Below are positions 7,849 through 16,442 of a stretch of 64,000 bases of DNA, piece by piece. Source of the stretch: Sphingobium amiense (GTDB lineage Bacteria; Pseudomonadota; Alphaproteobacteria; Sphingomonadales; Sphingomonadaceae); contig NZ_AP018664.1 of NCBI RefSeq assembly GCF_003967075.1, forward strand, positions 1,674,001 to 1,738,000, in the 5' to 3' direction. The translations under genes were made by a program, and so were the position numbers. How positions within the stretch are numbered: position 1 is the stretch's first letter; every line of letters starts with the position of its first letter. The notes beneath the pieces were generated by a model, which was not told the origin of the DNA, made no database searches, and saw nothing but the letters and a program-made list of their open reading frames with translations.

Positions 7849-10238
7849 CCGCAGAGCCGGGTCGCTACTTTCGCAGCTTCGGGAACGTCCTTGGCGGCAT
7901 CGCGCGCGCCGAGGTTTCCAGCGGCCCGGATCGCAGTCCATTGCCGAACAGCCTCCTGGGCCGCATTGCACGCTGCACGATGGCTTCCTGCACGGGCTAG
8001 CACTTCGGCATGGTTAGGCAGTGCGACTGCGAGGTCGCGATTTCGTTGCGGATCGTGGGGTACGCGCGCTAGTCGTTCGCGTCGCAGCGCGATACTGGCG
8101 TTGGAGGCTGCGACCGCTTCGGCCATGCGCCCCATATCCGAAAGCACGTTTGCTTCTTGACCGTAGAGGATCAGCAAGCGCTTTTCGATGTTAGCATCTG
8201 GGCCGAATGCCAGCACGCGTTGAAGGGCCACAATCCCTTCGCGTGCTTCACGCAGGGCGGCTTCATTCTGCCCGTTAATATCGCCAAGCGTCCCGCTGAT
8301 GTTGAATTTGGCTTCGCCGAACTTGTCGGTCCATACCAGCGATGTTCCCTTGGCAAGCTCGGCGCGGATGATGGCCTCCGCCTCGCGATAGGGAACAAGT
8401 GATCCAGGCTTGTCGCCTGCGTAGTAGATAGCATCGCCGAGACGACCCAGCAGGTTCACTTCTAGCAGGCGGGCATCGCGCCGGTTTACACGCTCAAACC
8501 TAACGGCCCGCAGTCGGGAAAGCGCAGAGAACAGCACGGGGACTGCGGCGGCCGGGCGATTTTCGCTCCAGATCATATCATAGGCGCGGCTCTTTTCAGT
8601 GACCAGAAAGCCGATCAGCGCGCTCTGTCTGGCCGGGTCGATGGCAAGGGCTTGCCGGAAATAGCCAGCCGCACGGTTATTCAGTTGACGCGATTTGCCG
8701 TTGTCAGCCGCCATCGCCCATCGACCGGCAGTGACCCACCCTAGTTCCTCAAGCACTTCTGGATTGCCCGGCTGCTCCTTTGCCAGAACCGCTAGCAAAG
8801 CTTCAGCTTGATCGAGTGATTTCGCGGCCTGATCGGGATGGCCGAGGTTCGATGTGCCAGACAATCCTTGCAAACTGGCCAGTCGCCGATAGCCCTGCGC
8901 GGTATCGAGCCGAAGGTCGGCTGGCGCATCCCTAACGCTGCCCAGCCGTTCGAGATACTGCCCCGAAACCTCCGCAAGCCGCGCACGGGCGACAACCGTT
9001 CCCGGTGCATCGCTCAGATCATCACTGAGCTCGGTGAGCATGAATTTGGCAAGGTGGCGTACCTCGACAAACCTTGCGTCCGCTTCGGCGCGGGCACGTT
9101 CGGCCCGGACATACTGGACCGTGCTGATTGCTGTCGCCGCAACCAGCGCAAGTGCGGCCAGCCCGGTCAGCGTCAGACCCTTCCGGTGCCGCTGGATGAA
9201 ACGGCCCACGACATAACGCCATCCCGCATCGTGTCGCGCCGCCAGCGGCACAAAGGCGCGCATACGACGGATGTCAGAGAGCAAAGCGGCAACGTCGGGG
9301 TAACGATCCTCGGGCTTTTCAGCCAGTGTGCGGGCGGCAATCGCGCCCAGATCGCCGTCAAGCTGCCCTACCGGCAGGCGTGTGCCGGGAATGAAATCAC
9401 CGTCCTCTCCCGGCACCTTGCAACCGAGCATCCCCAGCAGCAACACGCCCAAGCTAAACACGTCACTGGTAATCGTCGGTGCCACACCCACCGCGCGTTC
9501 CGGTGCGGCATAGCCCTTGGTCAGCGGATAGGGATCGCCTGTCTCGTCGGTGTCAATCACCGAAATCAAACGGGCGATACCGAAATCAAGCAGATGCACC
9601 GCGCCGTCCGCGCTCATCAGCACGTTCGATGGTTTGATGTCGGCATGGATCACCAGACTGCGATGGGCAAAGGCCACCGCCTCACACACCGCCTCGAACG
9701 CATCGAGCCGTGCGGTCCGGTCCACCCCGGCCTTGCACAGCGCTTCGGTGATTGGGAGGCCATCGACATAGTCCATCGCCAGCCACGGACGGCCGTCGGC
9801 ATCGCCGCCATCGAGGATACGCACGATGCCCGGATGACGCAGCCTGGCGAGAATCCGGCGCTCCTCGGCAAATCGGGCTTTGGCGCGGTCACTTGCCAGA
9901 TCGCCCCGGATCAGCTTGATCGCCACCTGCTGCTGGAACACACCGTCATCACGCTCGGCCTTGACCACCGCCCCCATCCCGCCGCGCGCGATCTCGGCGG
10001 TGATTTTGTATGGCCCGATCCGTTTGGGAATCGCCTCAATCACGCCCAACGGCTTGATGAGGCTTTCGGTGGGAAGCAGTCGGAAATTTGTATGCTCATG
10101 TGCAAGCAGTTCTTCGACGCGCGCGCGTAAGCCTGCATCCTTGCCACAACGACCTATTACAAATGCGCGCCTTGCCTCGGCGTTATCAATGCCCAGTGCG
10201 GCTTCAACAACCTTGAGTGCTAATGAATCGACTGACAC
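7845..10238 (-). CDS. Transmembrane eukaryotic-like Ser/Thr protein kinase with C-terminal repeat region
   Basis: 797 aa from GTG at 10238, which has AGGA seven bases upstream; a TTG at 10268 is the alternative. The kinase domain spans about residues 75-330: ARGGMGAVVKA glycine loop, catalytic Lys in VAIKLI (108), HADIKPSN (198-205), DFG (218-220), GYAAPE (242-247). The catalytic loop has HAD instead of HRD. One membrane helix follows at about 354-376 (GLTLTGLAALALVAATA). The last 400 residues are Ala/Leu/Arg-rich helical pairs resembling TPR repeats and should be periplasmic, hence a sensor. The nearby sigma factor is the expected substrate. It is the last gene of the minus-strand cluster starting with the autotransporter. 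Confidence 0.92.
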   Translation of the reverse strand: MSVDSLALKVVEAALGIDNAEARRAFVIGRCGKDAGLRARVEELLAHEHTNFRLLPTESLIKPLGVIEAIPKRIGPYKITAEIARGGMGAVVKAERDDGVFQQQVAIKLIRGDLASDRAKARFAEERRILARLRHPGIVRILDGGDADGRPWLAMDYVDGLPITEALCKAGVDRTARLDAFEAVCEAVAFAHRSLVIHADIKPSNVLMSADGAVHLLDFGIARLISVIDTDETGDPYPLTKGYAAPERAVGVAPTITSDVFSLGVLLLGMLGCKVPGEDGDFIPGTRLPVGQLDGDLGAIAARTLAEKPEDRYPDVAALLSDIRRMRAFVPLAARHDAGWRYVVGRFIQRHRKGLTLTGLAALALVAATAISTVQYVRAERARAEADARFVEVRHLAKFMLTELSDDLSDAPGTVVARARLAEVSGQYLERLGSVRDAPADLRLDTAQGYRRLASLQGLSGTSNLGHPDQAAKSLDQAEALLAVLAKEQPGNPEVLEELGWVTAGRWAMAADNGKSRQLNNRAAGYFRQALAIDPARQSALIGFLVTEKSRAYDMIWSENRPAAAVPVLFSALSRLRAVRFERVNRRDARLLEVNLLGRLGDAIYYAGDKPGSLVPYREAEAIIRAELAKGTSLVWTDKFGEAKFNISGTLGDINGQNEAALREAREGIVALQRVLAFGPDANIEKRLLILYGQEANVLSDMGRMAEAVAASNASIALRRERLARVPHDPQRNRDLAVALPNHAEVLARAGSHRAACNAAQEAVRQWTAIRAAGNLGARDAAKDVPEAAKVATRLCG

Positions 10239-10319
10239 ACAGGCATCCTGAATTGATTTTTCTACCAAATACCACGAATGACATCGAAAGCCGATTGCGT
10301 CGGCGTCATTGCTCCCGGA

Positions 10320-11045
10320 CTATCCATTCCCGGGATCAACCTCTGAATTCGTCAGAGGGCGATAGGTGCGAACGTTGATCTTGTCCTTGAGTTCGTAAAG
10401 CTGTTCGGCGATGGAGCGATATTGGCTAGACAGGTTCTCGGCAAAGCCCTGCAAAACTGCCGTCATTTGATGCCGCAGGCTGATCAGGACCTGCGCTTCA
10501 TCGGCGGTCAACGCGATAACGGTGTCCTTCTGACCACTGGCCTCGAACAGCCGCAAACGATTGAGATAGGGCAGCATTTGTTCCTGAGTTTCGAGCAGAT
10601 CGTGCATTGTCGTTTCGAGAAGCGGATAATATAGCGCTCTTATCGTAGCGATGGTTTTGAGCAGTTCGATTTCGAGGTTGGGATCGCACAGGAAGATCGA
10701 CGCCTTGACTGCGGCAAGCCGCACATTGCCGAACAGTTTGAGATCGGATTTGTGAAAATCGGCTGGCTCGAAGTCCTTCGATTCGGCCTGCATCGTCAGA
10801 TCGCCGATGCCGCTTTGCAGGAAATATTCCCACTTCTCGACCGCGATGCGAAACGCGACCAGTTCGTTCTGTTCATGCGAGCGCAGTCCCGCCCTGATGG
10901 CGAGCGAGGCAGCGATGCGTTGCTCGGCAACAGCGAACCGGCTTTTCAGCATGCTTTCAAACCAATTCCGGCCAACATAGGCGAGCACGGCCAGAGCCAA
11001 GATCCACATCGGTGTCGATGACAAGGTGGTGACGAGTTCCGTCAC
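10320..11045 (-). CDS. Hypothetical membrane-anchored protein, 241 aa
   Basis: Starts with GTG at 11045 and a weak ribosome site. One N-terminal membrane helix (about residues 11-28, PMWILALAVLAYVGRNWF) is followed by about 210 residues of mostly helical, charged sequence with heptad-like Leu spacing, ending hydrophilic. No family recognised. It lies 81 bp before the kinase on the same strand, so the two are probably cotranscribed. A role as partner of the kinase (signal input or scaffold) is only suggested by position. Confidence 0.72.
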   Translation of the reverse strand: MTELVTTLSSTPMWILALAVLAYVGRNWFESMLKSRFAVAEQRIAASLAIRAGLRSHEQNELVAFRIAVEKWEYFLQSGIGDLTMQAESKDFEPADFHKSDLKLFGNVRLAAVKASIFLCDPNLEIELLKTIATIRALYYPLLETTMHDLLETQEQMLPYLNRLRLFEASGQKDTVIALTADEAQVLISLRHQMTAVLQGFAENLSSQYRSIAEQLYELKDKINVRTYRPLTNSEVDPGNG

Positions 11046-11128
11046 CGACCTATAGGGCCTTGGAAGTCAAAGAACGGCGGGAAGGTTGCTACTTCGGCCA
11101 TCGACTGATCCCGCGACGATAGCATGGG

Positions 11129-11329
11129 TCAGCTGTAATGCTGGCCAAAGGAGTGGCCACATCGACAATCGCCAGTACCGTCGTTGAAGAAGCTTCCGCA
11201 CCCGCAACATGTACAGGCTCCATATCCTGCGGTTTCCGGGATCTGATTTTTTCTCGCCTCAGCGAACCTGTAGCTGTTCGGGGCAATCATCTGACTGTCC
11301 TCGAACTTTTCATGCATAGCTTTCCACAT
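11129..11329 (-). CDS. Small Cys-rich protein, possible metal-binding
   Basis: 66 aa from ATG at 11329 with an AAGGGAAAGCA ribosome site. The C-terminal half has Cys39, Cys41, Cys42, Cys44, Cys55, Cys57, His59 and His64, a spacing compatible with a zinc ribbon or other metal site (ACTCCGCG then DCRCGH). The N-terminal half is polar. No signal peptide. No family recognised. It lies inside the autotransporter-to-kinase cluster. The clean start and Cys pattern argue that it is real. Confidence 0.6.
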   Translation of the reverse strand: MWKAMHEKFEDSQMIAPNSYRFAEARKNQIPETAGYGACTCCGCGSFFNDGTGDCRCGHSFGQHYS

Positions 11330-11423
11330 TGCTTTCCCTTTCGAGATTCCTCGCTGCGAACGATGGCGGCAGAGACACCAAATTGGTAAATGCGTTCACG
11401 CCGCCACGGCTCGACCGACCCGT

Positions 11424-11657
11424 TTAACCGAGATCGCAGTTGATCCGATCGGGCGAGGCATAACCACCTGACACCGAAACTTGATTTGAGCTTTCAATGC
11501 TTCCGCACCATGGTCGCACGGGATAGGTTCCGTCGGCATCGGGCAGAGTGACGGTATAGTATGAGTTACTGTTGAAAGGCCCAACAGTCTCGGAAGCAAC
11601 ATCGATATAGACCGATCCGTCAATTCCGCCAGTCCATGAAACATATACGCTTGCCAT
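11424..11657 (-). CDS. Small beta-rich hypothetical protein, 77 aa
   Basis: ATG at 11657 is preceded by a strong AAGGAG site, the best in the cluster, which suggests high translation. The sequence alternates short hydrophobic and polar residues (VYVSWTGG, VYIDVASETV, YYTVTLPDADG, NQVSVSGGY), typical of a small beta-sandwich or beta-barrel, with two Cys (in PWCGS and NCDLG) that could form a disulfide. There is no signal peptide. No family recognised. It follows the 230-aa gene in the cluster. Could be a carbohydrate- or surface-binding module; that is a guess. Confidence 0.65.
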   Translation of the reverse strand: MASVYVSWTGGIDGSVYIDVASETVGPFNSNSYYTVTLPDADGTYPVRPWCGSIESSNQVSVSGGYASPDRINCDLG

Positions 11658-11690
11658 CTGATTATCTCCTTTTTCTTGGTTAATCGTGCG

Positions 11691-12383
11691 CTACGCATTA
11701 TCTGTTTGCCTCGCGTTGCTTGAATGCCTCGGTTCTCTATCGCCCCCAAAGGGCGGGCTTGGGAGGAACGGCAGCCCACCAGAAGGCGGCATCGTCGTCG
11801 ATTGTGATGCTAGGCCGGGCCAACCCGTCATAGGACCGGGCGTACCCACGTCTCCGCCCTGCTGGGGAAGGTCAGGGATTACAGGCAGGCCCGCGTTCAA
11901 GGCGGCGAAGAATGCTTCCGGTTCCAAGCCTGGCCCCGGCATACCGGCGGCGACGGTGTTCTTGATTGCCGCTTGCGCCTGTACCGCGTCGTCCGCGAAG
12001 CGTTTGAGATAAGCCTGAAAGCCTGGTAAACCGAGCTTTGCCAGAACGTCAGCATCGGCTTGGTAGGCTTGGCAGAGCGTAACCAGATGGCCAATCATGT
12101 AACCTTGCGCTTGAAAAAGTCTGAGTGGCAGCATCTGACCCAGCGTGCGGCAGGATTGCGCCTGCGCGAACAAGCCCCCCATTTGCGCAGCGCAGGGCAA
12201 ATAGTCCGCGTCAAATTTTGCCGCAATTTCGGACTGAACCACTTTCAGCTCCGCTTCACGGCCCGTCTTAGCTGCATCGGTGGCATCGAGCGGGAGTGGG
12301 GCTAAAGTCTTGGTGGAGTGATCAAAACTCCCTCGGGAAACCCGTGCATCGACCGTTCCGGCCATGAAATCTTCAAAAGACAT
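11691..12383 (-). CDS. Hypothetical protein with Pro/Gly-rich tail, 230 aa
   Basis: ATG at 12383 with AAGGGA eight bases upstream, 18 bp after the autotransporter stop, so almost surely cotranscribed with it. Residues 1-140 are soluble and mostly helical (Cys in LPCAAQ, SCRTLG, LCQAY). From about residue 145 the sequence becomes Pro/Gly-rich (MPGPGLEPEAFF, PDLPQQGGDVGTPGP, GLPFLPSPPFGG), a low-complexity tail. No signal peptide or known domain. Position suggests a product linked to the autotransporter, either accessory or substrate-like. Function unknown. Confidence 0.68.
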   Translation of the reverse strand: MSFEDFMAGTVDARVSRGSFDHSTKTLAPLPLDATDAAKTGREAELKVVQSEIAAKFDADYLPCAAQMGGLFAQAQSCRTLGQMLPLRLFQAQGYMIGHLVTLCQAYQADADVLAKLGLPGFQAYLKRFADDAVQAQAAIKNTVAAGMPGPGLEPEAFFAALNAGLPVIPDLPQQGGDVGTPGPMTGWPGLASQSTTMPPSGGLPFLPSPPFGGDREPRHSSNARQTDNA

Positions 12384-12401
12384 GGGTTGGTTCCCTTGAG
12401 A

Positions 12402-15400
12402 CTAGAATTGGACCCGCACACCGCCCGAAATGGCGTGCCCGCGCACGCTATTCCCCCGGTCAAGCCGCCCTTCAATAAAGCCCGAAAGATGGCCACGCTC
12501 ATCGCGCAAGCTCAGCCCCGCGACATATTGGCCAGTTGAACGGTAGCCGGTGGCATTGAGGTTGTAGCCGATGACGGTGCCCGCCGCGTCCGCTGAGAGG
12601 ATCGTAGCAGTCTCGCTGTTCGACATATTCTTTACCCAATATGCCCCGGCATAGGGTTCGGCGAACAGTCCTGAGCCGACCTTGCCCGCCCATGACAATC
12701 GCGCGCCGAGCCGGGCGACGCTATTATTGTCGCTACCGGGAGCCAGCCGTGTGAAATTATCGATGGCAAAGGTATCGATGCGGCTGTTGCTCCAGCTCAA
12801 CGCCGCACGCGGGGTAAGTGCAAAGCCGTGTCCAAGCGGCAGGCGGTATGACGCCGCTACCGCGCCCGCCCATGCACGACCTTTGGTTCTGGTCGCTGCG
12901 GCAGTGCCAAACAGCACAGCATTGGTCACATCGAACCGCCGCCATTCGCGCCGCACATTGGCTTCGATGGTCAGCCTGTCGCCTGTCAACGCAGCATAGG
13001 CTCCCAGAAACGGCACATTCACCTTGATCCGTGTCGCGGGCTGGGTGGCGTCGGCACTATAGGTGCCACCCATGATGCCCAGATGCACGGACCAGCCCCT
13101 ACCGCCAAGATCGCTCCAACCGAGATCGGCTCCACCCTGGATCGAACGATGATCGAGTTCGAGCCGGTTGGTCGCGCTGGCAAGCTGCGTCGTGCTGTCG
13201 GAGATGACGGTCGCCAGCGTCTGGCCGAGACTACCCGAGGTGCCGCGTATCCATAGACCGAGGTGCGGCTTGCCTGAAGCAGCACCCTCGCGGCCAGTGA
13301 CATAGGGTAGCACGGAGTCATCAAGTGCCGCCGCCGCTGTTGCCGCCGTTACATGTAGTCCGCCCAGCCCGGTGAGCAGCGGATTGAACGCCTGCAAAAT
13401 ACCGAACTGGTTAGCGTTGGTCTTGCTCACCCCGAAGCTCTCACGGAACACGCCCGCGTCGGCAAAGGAAGTGGAGGTGAACGCCCCCGCCGCCGCACCG
13501 CCGGTGACAGTAATCAGCGGCAGGAATCCGCCCGCGATCCGCCCCTGCGCCAGCCGGTTGACGGTGACGGCGGTGGTGCCGGTCGCCGTGCCCGTGATGG
13601 TCAGCGTATCGGCACGGGCGGTTGCTGTGCTGGCATCAAGGAATATCTGCCCGCCGCCGGTGTAGTTTCCGGTGATTGTGATGGAATTGTTCCCGGCGAC
13701 CCCGTCCGCCGCGTTGATGATGCCGGTGTTGGCCAATGCGCCCGAAAACGACGAGTTTCCACTGCCTACATTCCAACGGCCTGAGTTGGTGAACAGCGAG
13801 GCGCTGACCGACGATCCGGTGACGTTGATCCCGCCGGTCATCGTGCCGGTTGCGCCATTGGTGATGCGGAATGCAGTGCCTGCGGTCGATCCGGCGACGG
13901 CGTTGGTGCCGCCAGTGAGGGTGCCGGTGTTGGTGACGACGGCAGTTCCCGTTCCACCCGCGATCAGCCTTATTCCGGTCGTGGTGCCCGAAACCGTGCC
14001 CGCATTGTTCGCCGTCAATACACCGGCCAGTTGCAGGCCCGCCACAGTTGGGGTGATATTGAGCTGGACAATCGCGCCGGTGCTGAAGTCGGAATTGGGA
14101 TCGGAATAGTCTGCGGCGGTGGTGAGATCGATTCCGGTGGCACCAGCAATGCTGCCGGTGGTCGCAACGGTGACCGTGAAATCGTTGCGCGTGCCGCGTC
14201 CCCACACTCCGGCGTTACCCGCGCTGATCGTGCCATTAATGTCTGCGGTCGCCGCGCCGGTCGAATAGCCGCTGAACAGCCGGATACCGGTGCCCTGAGC
14301 CGCACTGACTGTTTTGCCTGCCCCGACTGTTACCGCAAGGGTGGCGGTGTTGTTGTCAAGCCGGGTTGCCTGCTCCGCAGCAGACAGGGGGACAAACGAC
14401 CCTACTGCGGTGGAAATGCCCACGCCACTGTTGATGAGCAGATCGATGGCGTTGCCATTGGCGACGGTGATGTTGCCGCCGCCCGATGTCCGGTTGACCG
14501 AGACCGCGCCGCTTCCGCTGGTAGCAGCGTCAATCGATGCTGTCCCCAATGTTGCAGTATTATAGTTCCTCAGATCAACTCCGATGGTCTGGGTGAGATC
14601 GATCGTGACGTTGCCTGGTCCTTTCTTGAGCGTGTTCGCAGCAATGACGGTTGCCGCAGTAAGGTTCGGACCGAACGAATTGTCGGAGATCAAGCCGGTC
14701 CCGGTGCCGATGATCGATACGTTCCCGCGCGTGTCTCCTGTAGCAATCAGTCCACCGAAGATGCTGGCGCTGTTCAGGCCGATCCGGATATCGCCGGTGT
14801 TGGTTCCTCCCGAAACCTGAACTATCGCGGCGATGCGTGGCCGACTTGCGGCACTCCCAATATTGCCATTGACCGTTATCGTGGTCGCCGCGTTACGAGT
14901 GACGCCTGTCGGGGTGTAGACATTCGCGTTGATACCGAAGCTGGTCGTCAGGATGCTGCCGTTGTTGACCACGCTGACATCGCCGGTGCCGCGCTGCGTG
15001 ATGGCGATGCCGCCCAGTCCGTTGGAAAGGTCGAGGATCGATCCGTTGTTGGTGATCTGAAACGCGGAAGCTCCCGCACTGGTATCGTCGATGGTATTAG
15101 GATTGCCGCTGGATGCGTTGATACCGCCAACCAATGTCCCGTTGGTTGTTATCCGCGTGTCTGCACCACCGATGGCTTGGGTGCGGATTGCGTTAAAGCC
15201 GTAATTCAATCCGCCCAGTGAGTAGGAAGCACCCCGGATCGTCGAGGTCGCGCCTTGTGCGACATCAATCAGCCCGGTCGATGTCGTAGTGGATGCGTCG
15301 AGTCCGTAAGAACTGGCCGAGATCAGGTCGCCGTTGATCCGCGCAGTGGCTCCGTTACCGCCGCCACGCAAGGTCAGCGCGGTATAGGCAATCAGCGCCT

Positions 15401-15695
15401 GGCCCGGCCCCAGCGACGCCGCTTGGCTGGCGTTGATCGACGATCCCGCATCAATCGTCACGTTCGCGCCGTTGGTGGCATCACCGTTGACAGTCAGCCC
15501 GGTAGTGGCTGCCTGCGTCTCGCTATTTTGGAACCGCACAGAGCGCTTGCCGGTAATCGTCGCGGTCGTATTCGCCCCTGTCGCGCCGTCGCAGATTACG
15601 TCGGGCTGTGTCAGATCGCAATTCGCCCATGCCGTTCCCGGCACCATCAACGCTATCACAGCCGCACTCAGCCGTAGCTTTGAATGAATTGTCAT
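12402..15695 (-). CDS. Autotransporter (type V secretion) with beta-helical passenger
   Basis: 1097 aa from ATG at 15695 with GGAGA just upstream; an in-frame extension to 15953 lacks support. Residues 1-24 are a signal peptide (LRLSAAVIALMVPGTAWA). The passenger is long, Gly/Thr/Asn-rich with repeated short strands (ITNNGSIL, VVNNGSIL, VTNTGTLTGG), typical of a beta-helix. The last 270 residues form an autotransporter beta-barrel beginning after a Gly-rich linker (PHLGLWIRGTSG) and ending in the aromatic terminus GGVRVQF. It should display or release its passenger at the cell surface. It is the first gene of the minus-strand cluster that ends with the kinase, and the only obvious secreted product on the island. 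Confidence 0.92.
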   Translation of the reverse strand: MTIHSKLRLSAAVIALMVPGTAWANCDLTQPDVICDGATGANTTATITGKRSVRFQNSETQAATTGLTVNGDATNGANVTIDAGSSINASQAASLGPGQALIAYTALTLRGGGNGATARINGDLISASSYGLDASTTTSTGLIDVAQGATSTIRGASYSLGGLNYGFNAIRTQAIGGADTRITTNGTLVGGINASSGNPNTIDDTSAGASAFQITNNGSILDLSNGLGGIAITQRGTGDVSVVNNGSILTTSFGINANVYTPTGVTRNAATTITVNGNIGSAASRPRIAAIVQVSGGTNTGDIRIGLNSASIFGGLIATGDTRGNVSIIGTGTGLISDNSFGPNLTAATVIAANTLKKGPGNVTIDLTQTIGVDLRNYNTATLGTASIDAATSGSGAVSVNRTSGGGNITVANGNAIDLLINSGVGISTAVGSFVPLSAAEQATRLDNNTATLAVTVGAGKTVSAAQGTGIRLFSGYSTGAATADINGTISAGNAGVWGRGTRNDFTVTVATTGSIAGATGIDLTTAADYSDPNSDFSTGAIVQLNITPTVAGLQLAGVLTANNAGTVSGTTTGIRLIAGGTGTAVVTNTGTLTGGTNAVAGSTAGTAFRITNGATGTMTGGINVTGSSVSASLFTNSGRWNVGSGNSSFSGALANTGIINAADGVAGNNSITITGNYTGGGQIFLDASTATARADTLTITGTATGTTAVTVNRLAQGRIAGGFLPLITVTGGAAAGAFTSTSFADAGVFRESFGVSKTNANQFGILQAFNPLLTGLGGLHVTAATAAAALDDSVLPYVTGREGAASGKPHLGLWIRGTSGSLGQTLATVISDSTTQLASATNRLELDHRSIQGGADLGWSDLGGRGWSVHLGIMGGTYSADATQPATRIKVNVPFLGAYAALTGDRLTIEANVRREWRRFDVTNAVLFGTAAATRTKGRAWAGAVAASYRLPLGHGFALTPRAALSWSNSRIDTFAIDNFTRLAPGSDNNSVARLGARLSWAGKVGSGLFAEPYAGAYWVKNMSNSETATILSADAAGTVIGYNLNATGYRSTGQYVAGLSLRDERGHLSGFIEGRLDRGNSVRGHAISGGVRVQF

Positions 15696-15725
15696 GCCGG
15701 TCTCCATGCACAGGAACGCGAAGCA

Positions 15726-15772
15726 AATTTCGGTCTTTGTTATGCTAAGGCGACATCGGCGCGAATTTCGGT
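15726..15772 (-). promoter_or_regulatory. Possible ECF-type promoter and repeats upstream of the autotransporter
   Basis: On the minus strand TGAACC is followed after about 15 bases by a GTCG sequence, resembling ECF promoters (GAAC-type -35, GTC-type -10). ACCGAAATT occurs twice (15734-15726 and 15772-15764), 38 bp apart, and TCGGT-GA-ACCGA is a small palindrome there. Position is right for the autotransporter promoter. Pattern match only. Confidence 0.3.
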
Positions 15773-15825
15773 TCACCGATTTGAAAATATTTTTTGAGAT
15801 GGCAGGAAATGCGAGAGGATTTTCG

Positions 15826-16143
15826 TTATCTCTCGCTCTCGAATGCCCGTTTCCCTTTCCGTTTCCACAACACGAGCGCCTGTTCACGGTCCTCACTGCG
15901 CAGCTTGGCCGCAACGGTGAGGAACGCGCCGTAGAGCGCGGCGCGATCGTCATCGGTGAGATCGACCAGTCCGGCTTTCACGACGAGGCCGCCCAGTTCG
16001 ATCAGTTGACGCGTGCGTTCGCGGCGTTGCACGGCCCATTCGCGCATGTCGGTTCGCGCCTTCTGTGCTTCAAGCCGATACCGCGCCGCTGTCATTCGGC
16101 GTAGTGCTGCCTTTGTCGCGATCAGTTCCCGCAGTTCGACCAC
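15826..16143 (-). CDS. traD: Conjugal transfer protein TraD (mobilisation accessory)
   Basis: 105 aa from GTG at 16143 (AAGG eight bases upstream); ATG at 16095 is an alternative. The conserved TraD block ERTRQLIELGGLVVKAGLVD, followed by LTDDDRAALYGAFL and a WKRKGKRAFE end, matches the small TraD proteins of the Ti-plasmid-type Dtr module (PF06412), which help the relaxase at oriT. It overlaps the end of traC in another frame by about 70 bp, so the exact start is uncertain. Transcribed away from traA, as in Ti-type mobilisation regions. Confidence 0.8.
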   Translation of the reverse strand: MVELRELIATKAALRRMTAARYRLEAQKARTDMREWAVQRRERTRQLIELGGLVVKAGLVDLTDDDRAALYGAFLTVAAKLRSEDREQALVLWKRKGKRAFESER

Positions 16144-16375
16144 GCGCGTTGCCTTGAAAGAAGGTAGCCCCGCGCTTGCGCCAGCTCTCCTTTCGTGCGG
16201 CATCGTCGGTTTCGGCAATGACCAGCAACGCACCCGCCAGTGTTTCCGCGTCAGTGGCATCGGCTCGGCAAGCAATCACCAGTTCGCCGAGTTGCTGGAC
16301 GCGGCGTTCTTTGAGTTGACGTGCCTTGTCGGCCAGCGCCTTCAGTTCCGAATCGAAGTCCCTGGGTTTACGCAT
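16070..16375 (-). CDS. traC: Conjugal transfer protein TraC (mobilisation accessory)
   Basis: 101 aa from ATG at 16375 with GGAG eight bases upstream. The N-terminus MRKPRDFDSELKALADKARQ and VQQLGELVIACRAD are the TraC hallmark of Ti/MOBQ modules, where TraC binds oriT with the relaxase. The C-terminal 30 residues, after RKRGATFFQG, are low-complexity and overlap traD. Divergent from traA across the oriT-like site. Confidence 0.82.
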   Translation of the reverse strand: MRKPRDFDSELKALADKARQLKERRVQQLGELVIACRADATDAETLAGALLVIAETDDAARKESWRKRGATFFQGNARGRTAGTDRDKGSTTPNDSGAVSA

Positions 16376-16442
16376 CGCAAGTCTCCGTTGAGAGTTGATG
16401 CGCCCATGATAATAGTGTGCCGCGCGTAATGCTGTAGAGTCG

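Noticed and set aside
12402..15695. Large plus-strand ORFs over the autotransporter
   Set aside because: They are antisense shadows, Arg/Gly/Pro-rich with no domain, while the minus frame has a signal peptide and barrel.
12402..15953. Longer autotransporter frame starting at 15953
   Set aside because: The extra 86 residues are Arg/Ser-rich, have no signal peptide and overlap traD; the ATG at 15695 has a GGAGA site and a classic signal peptide.
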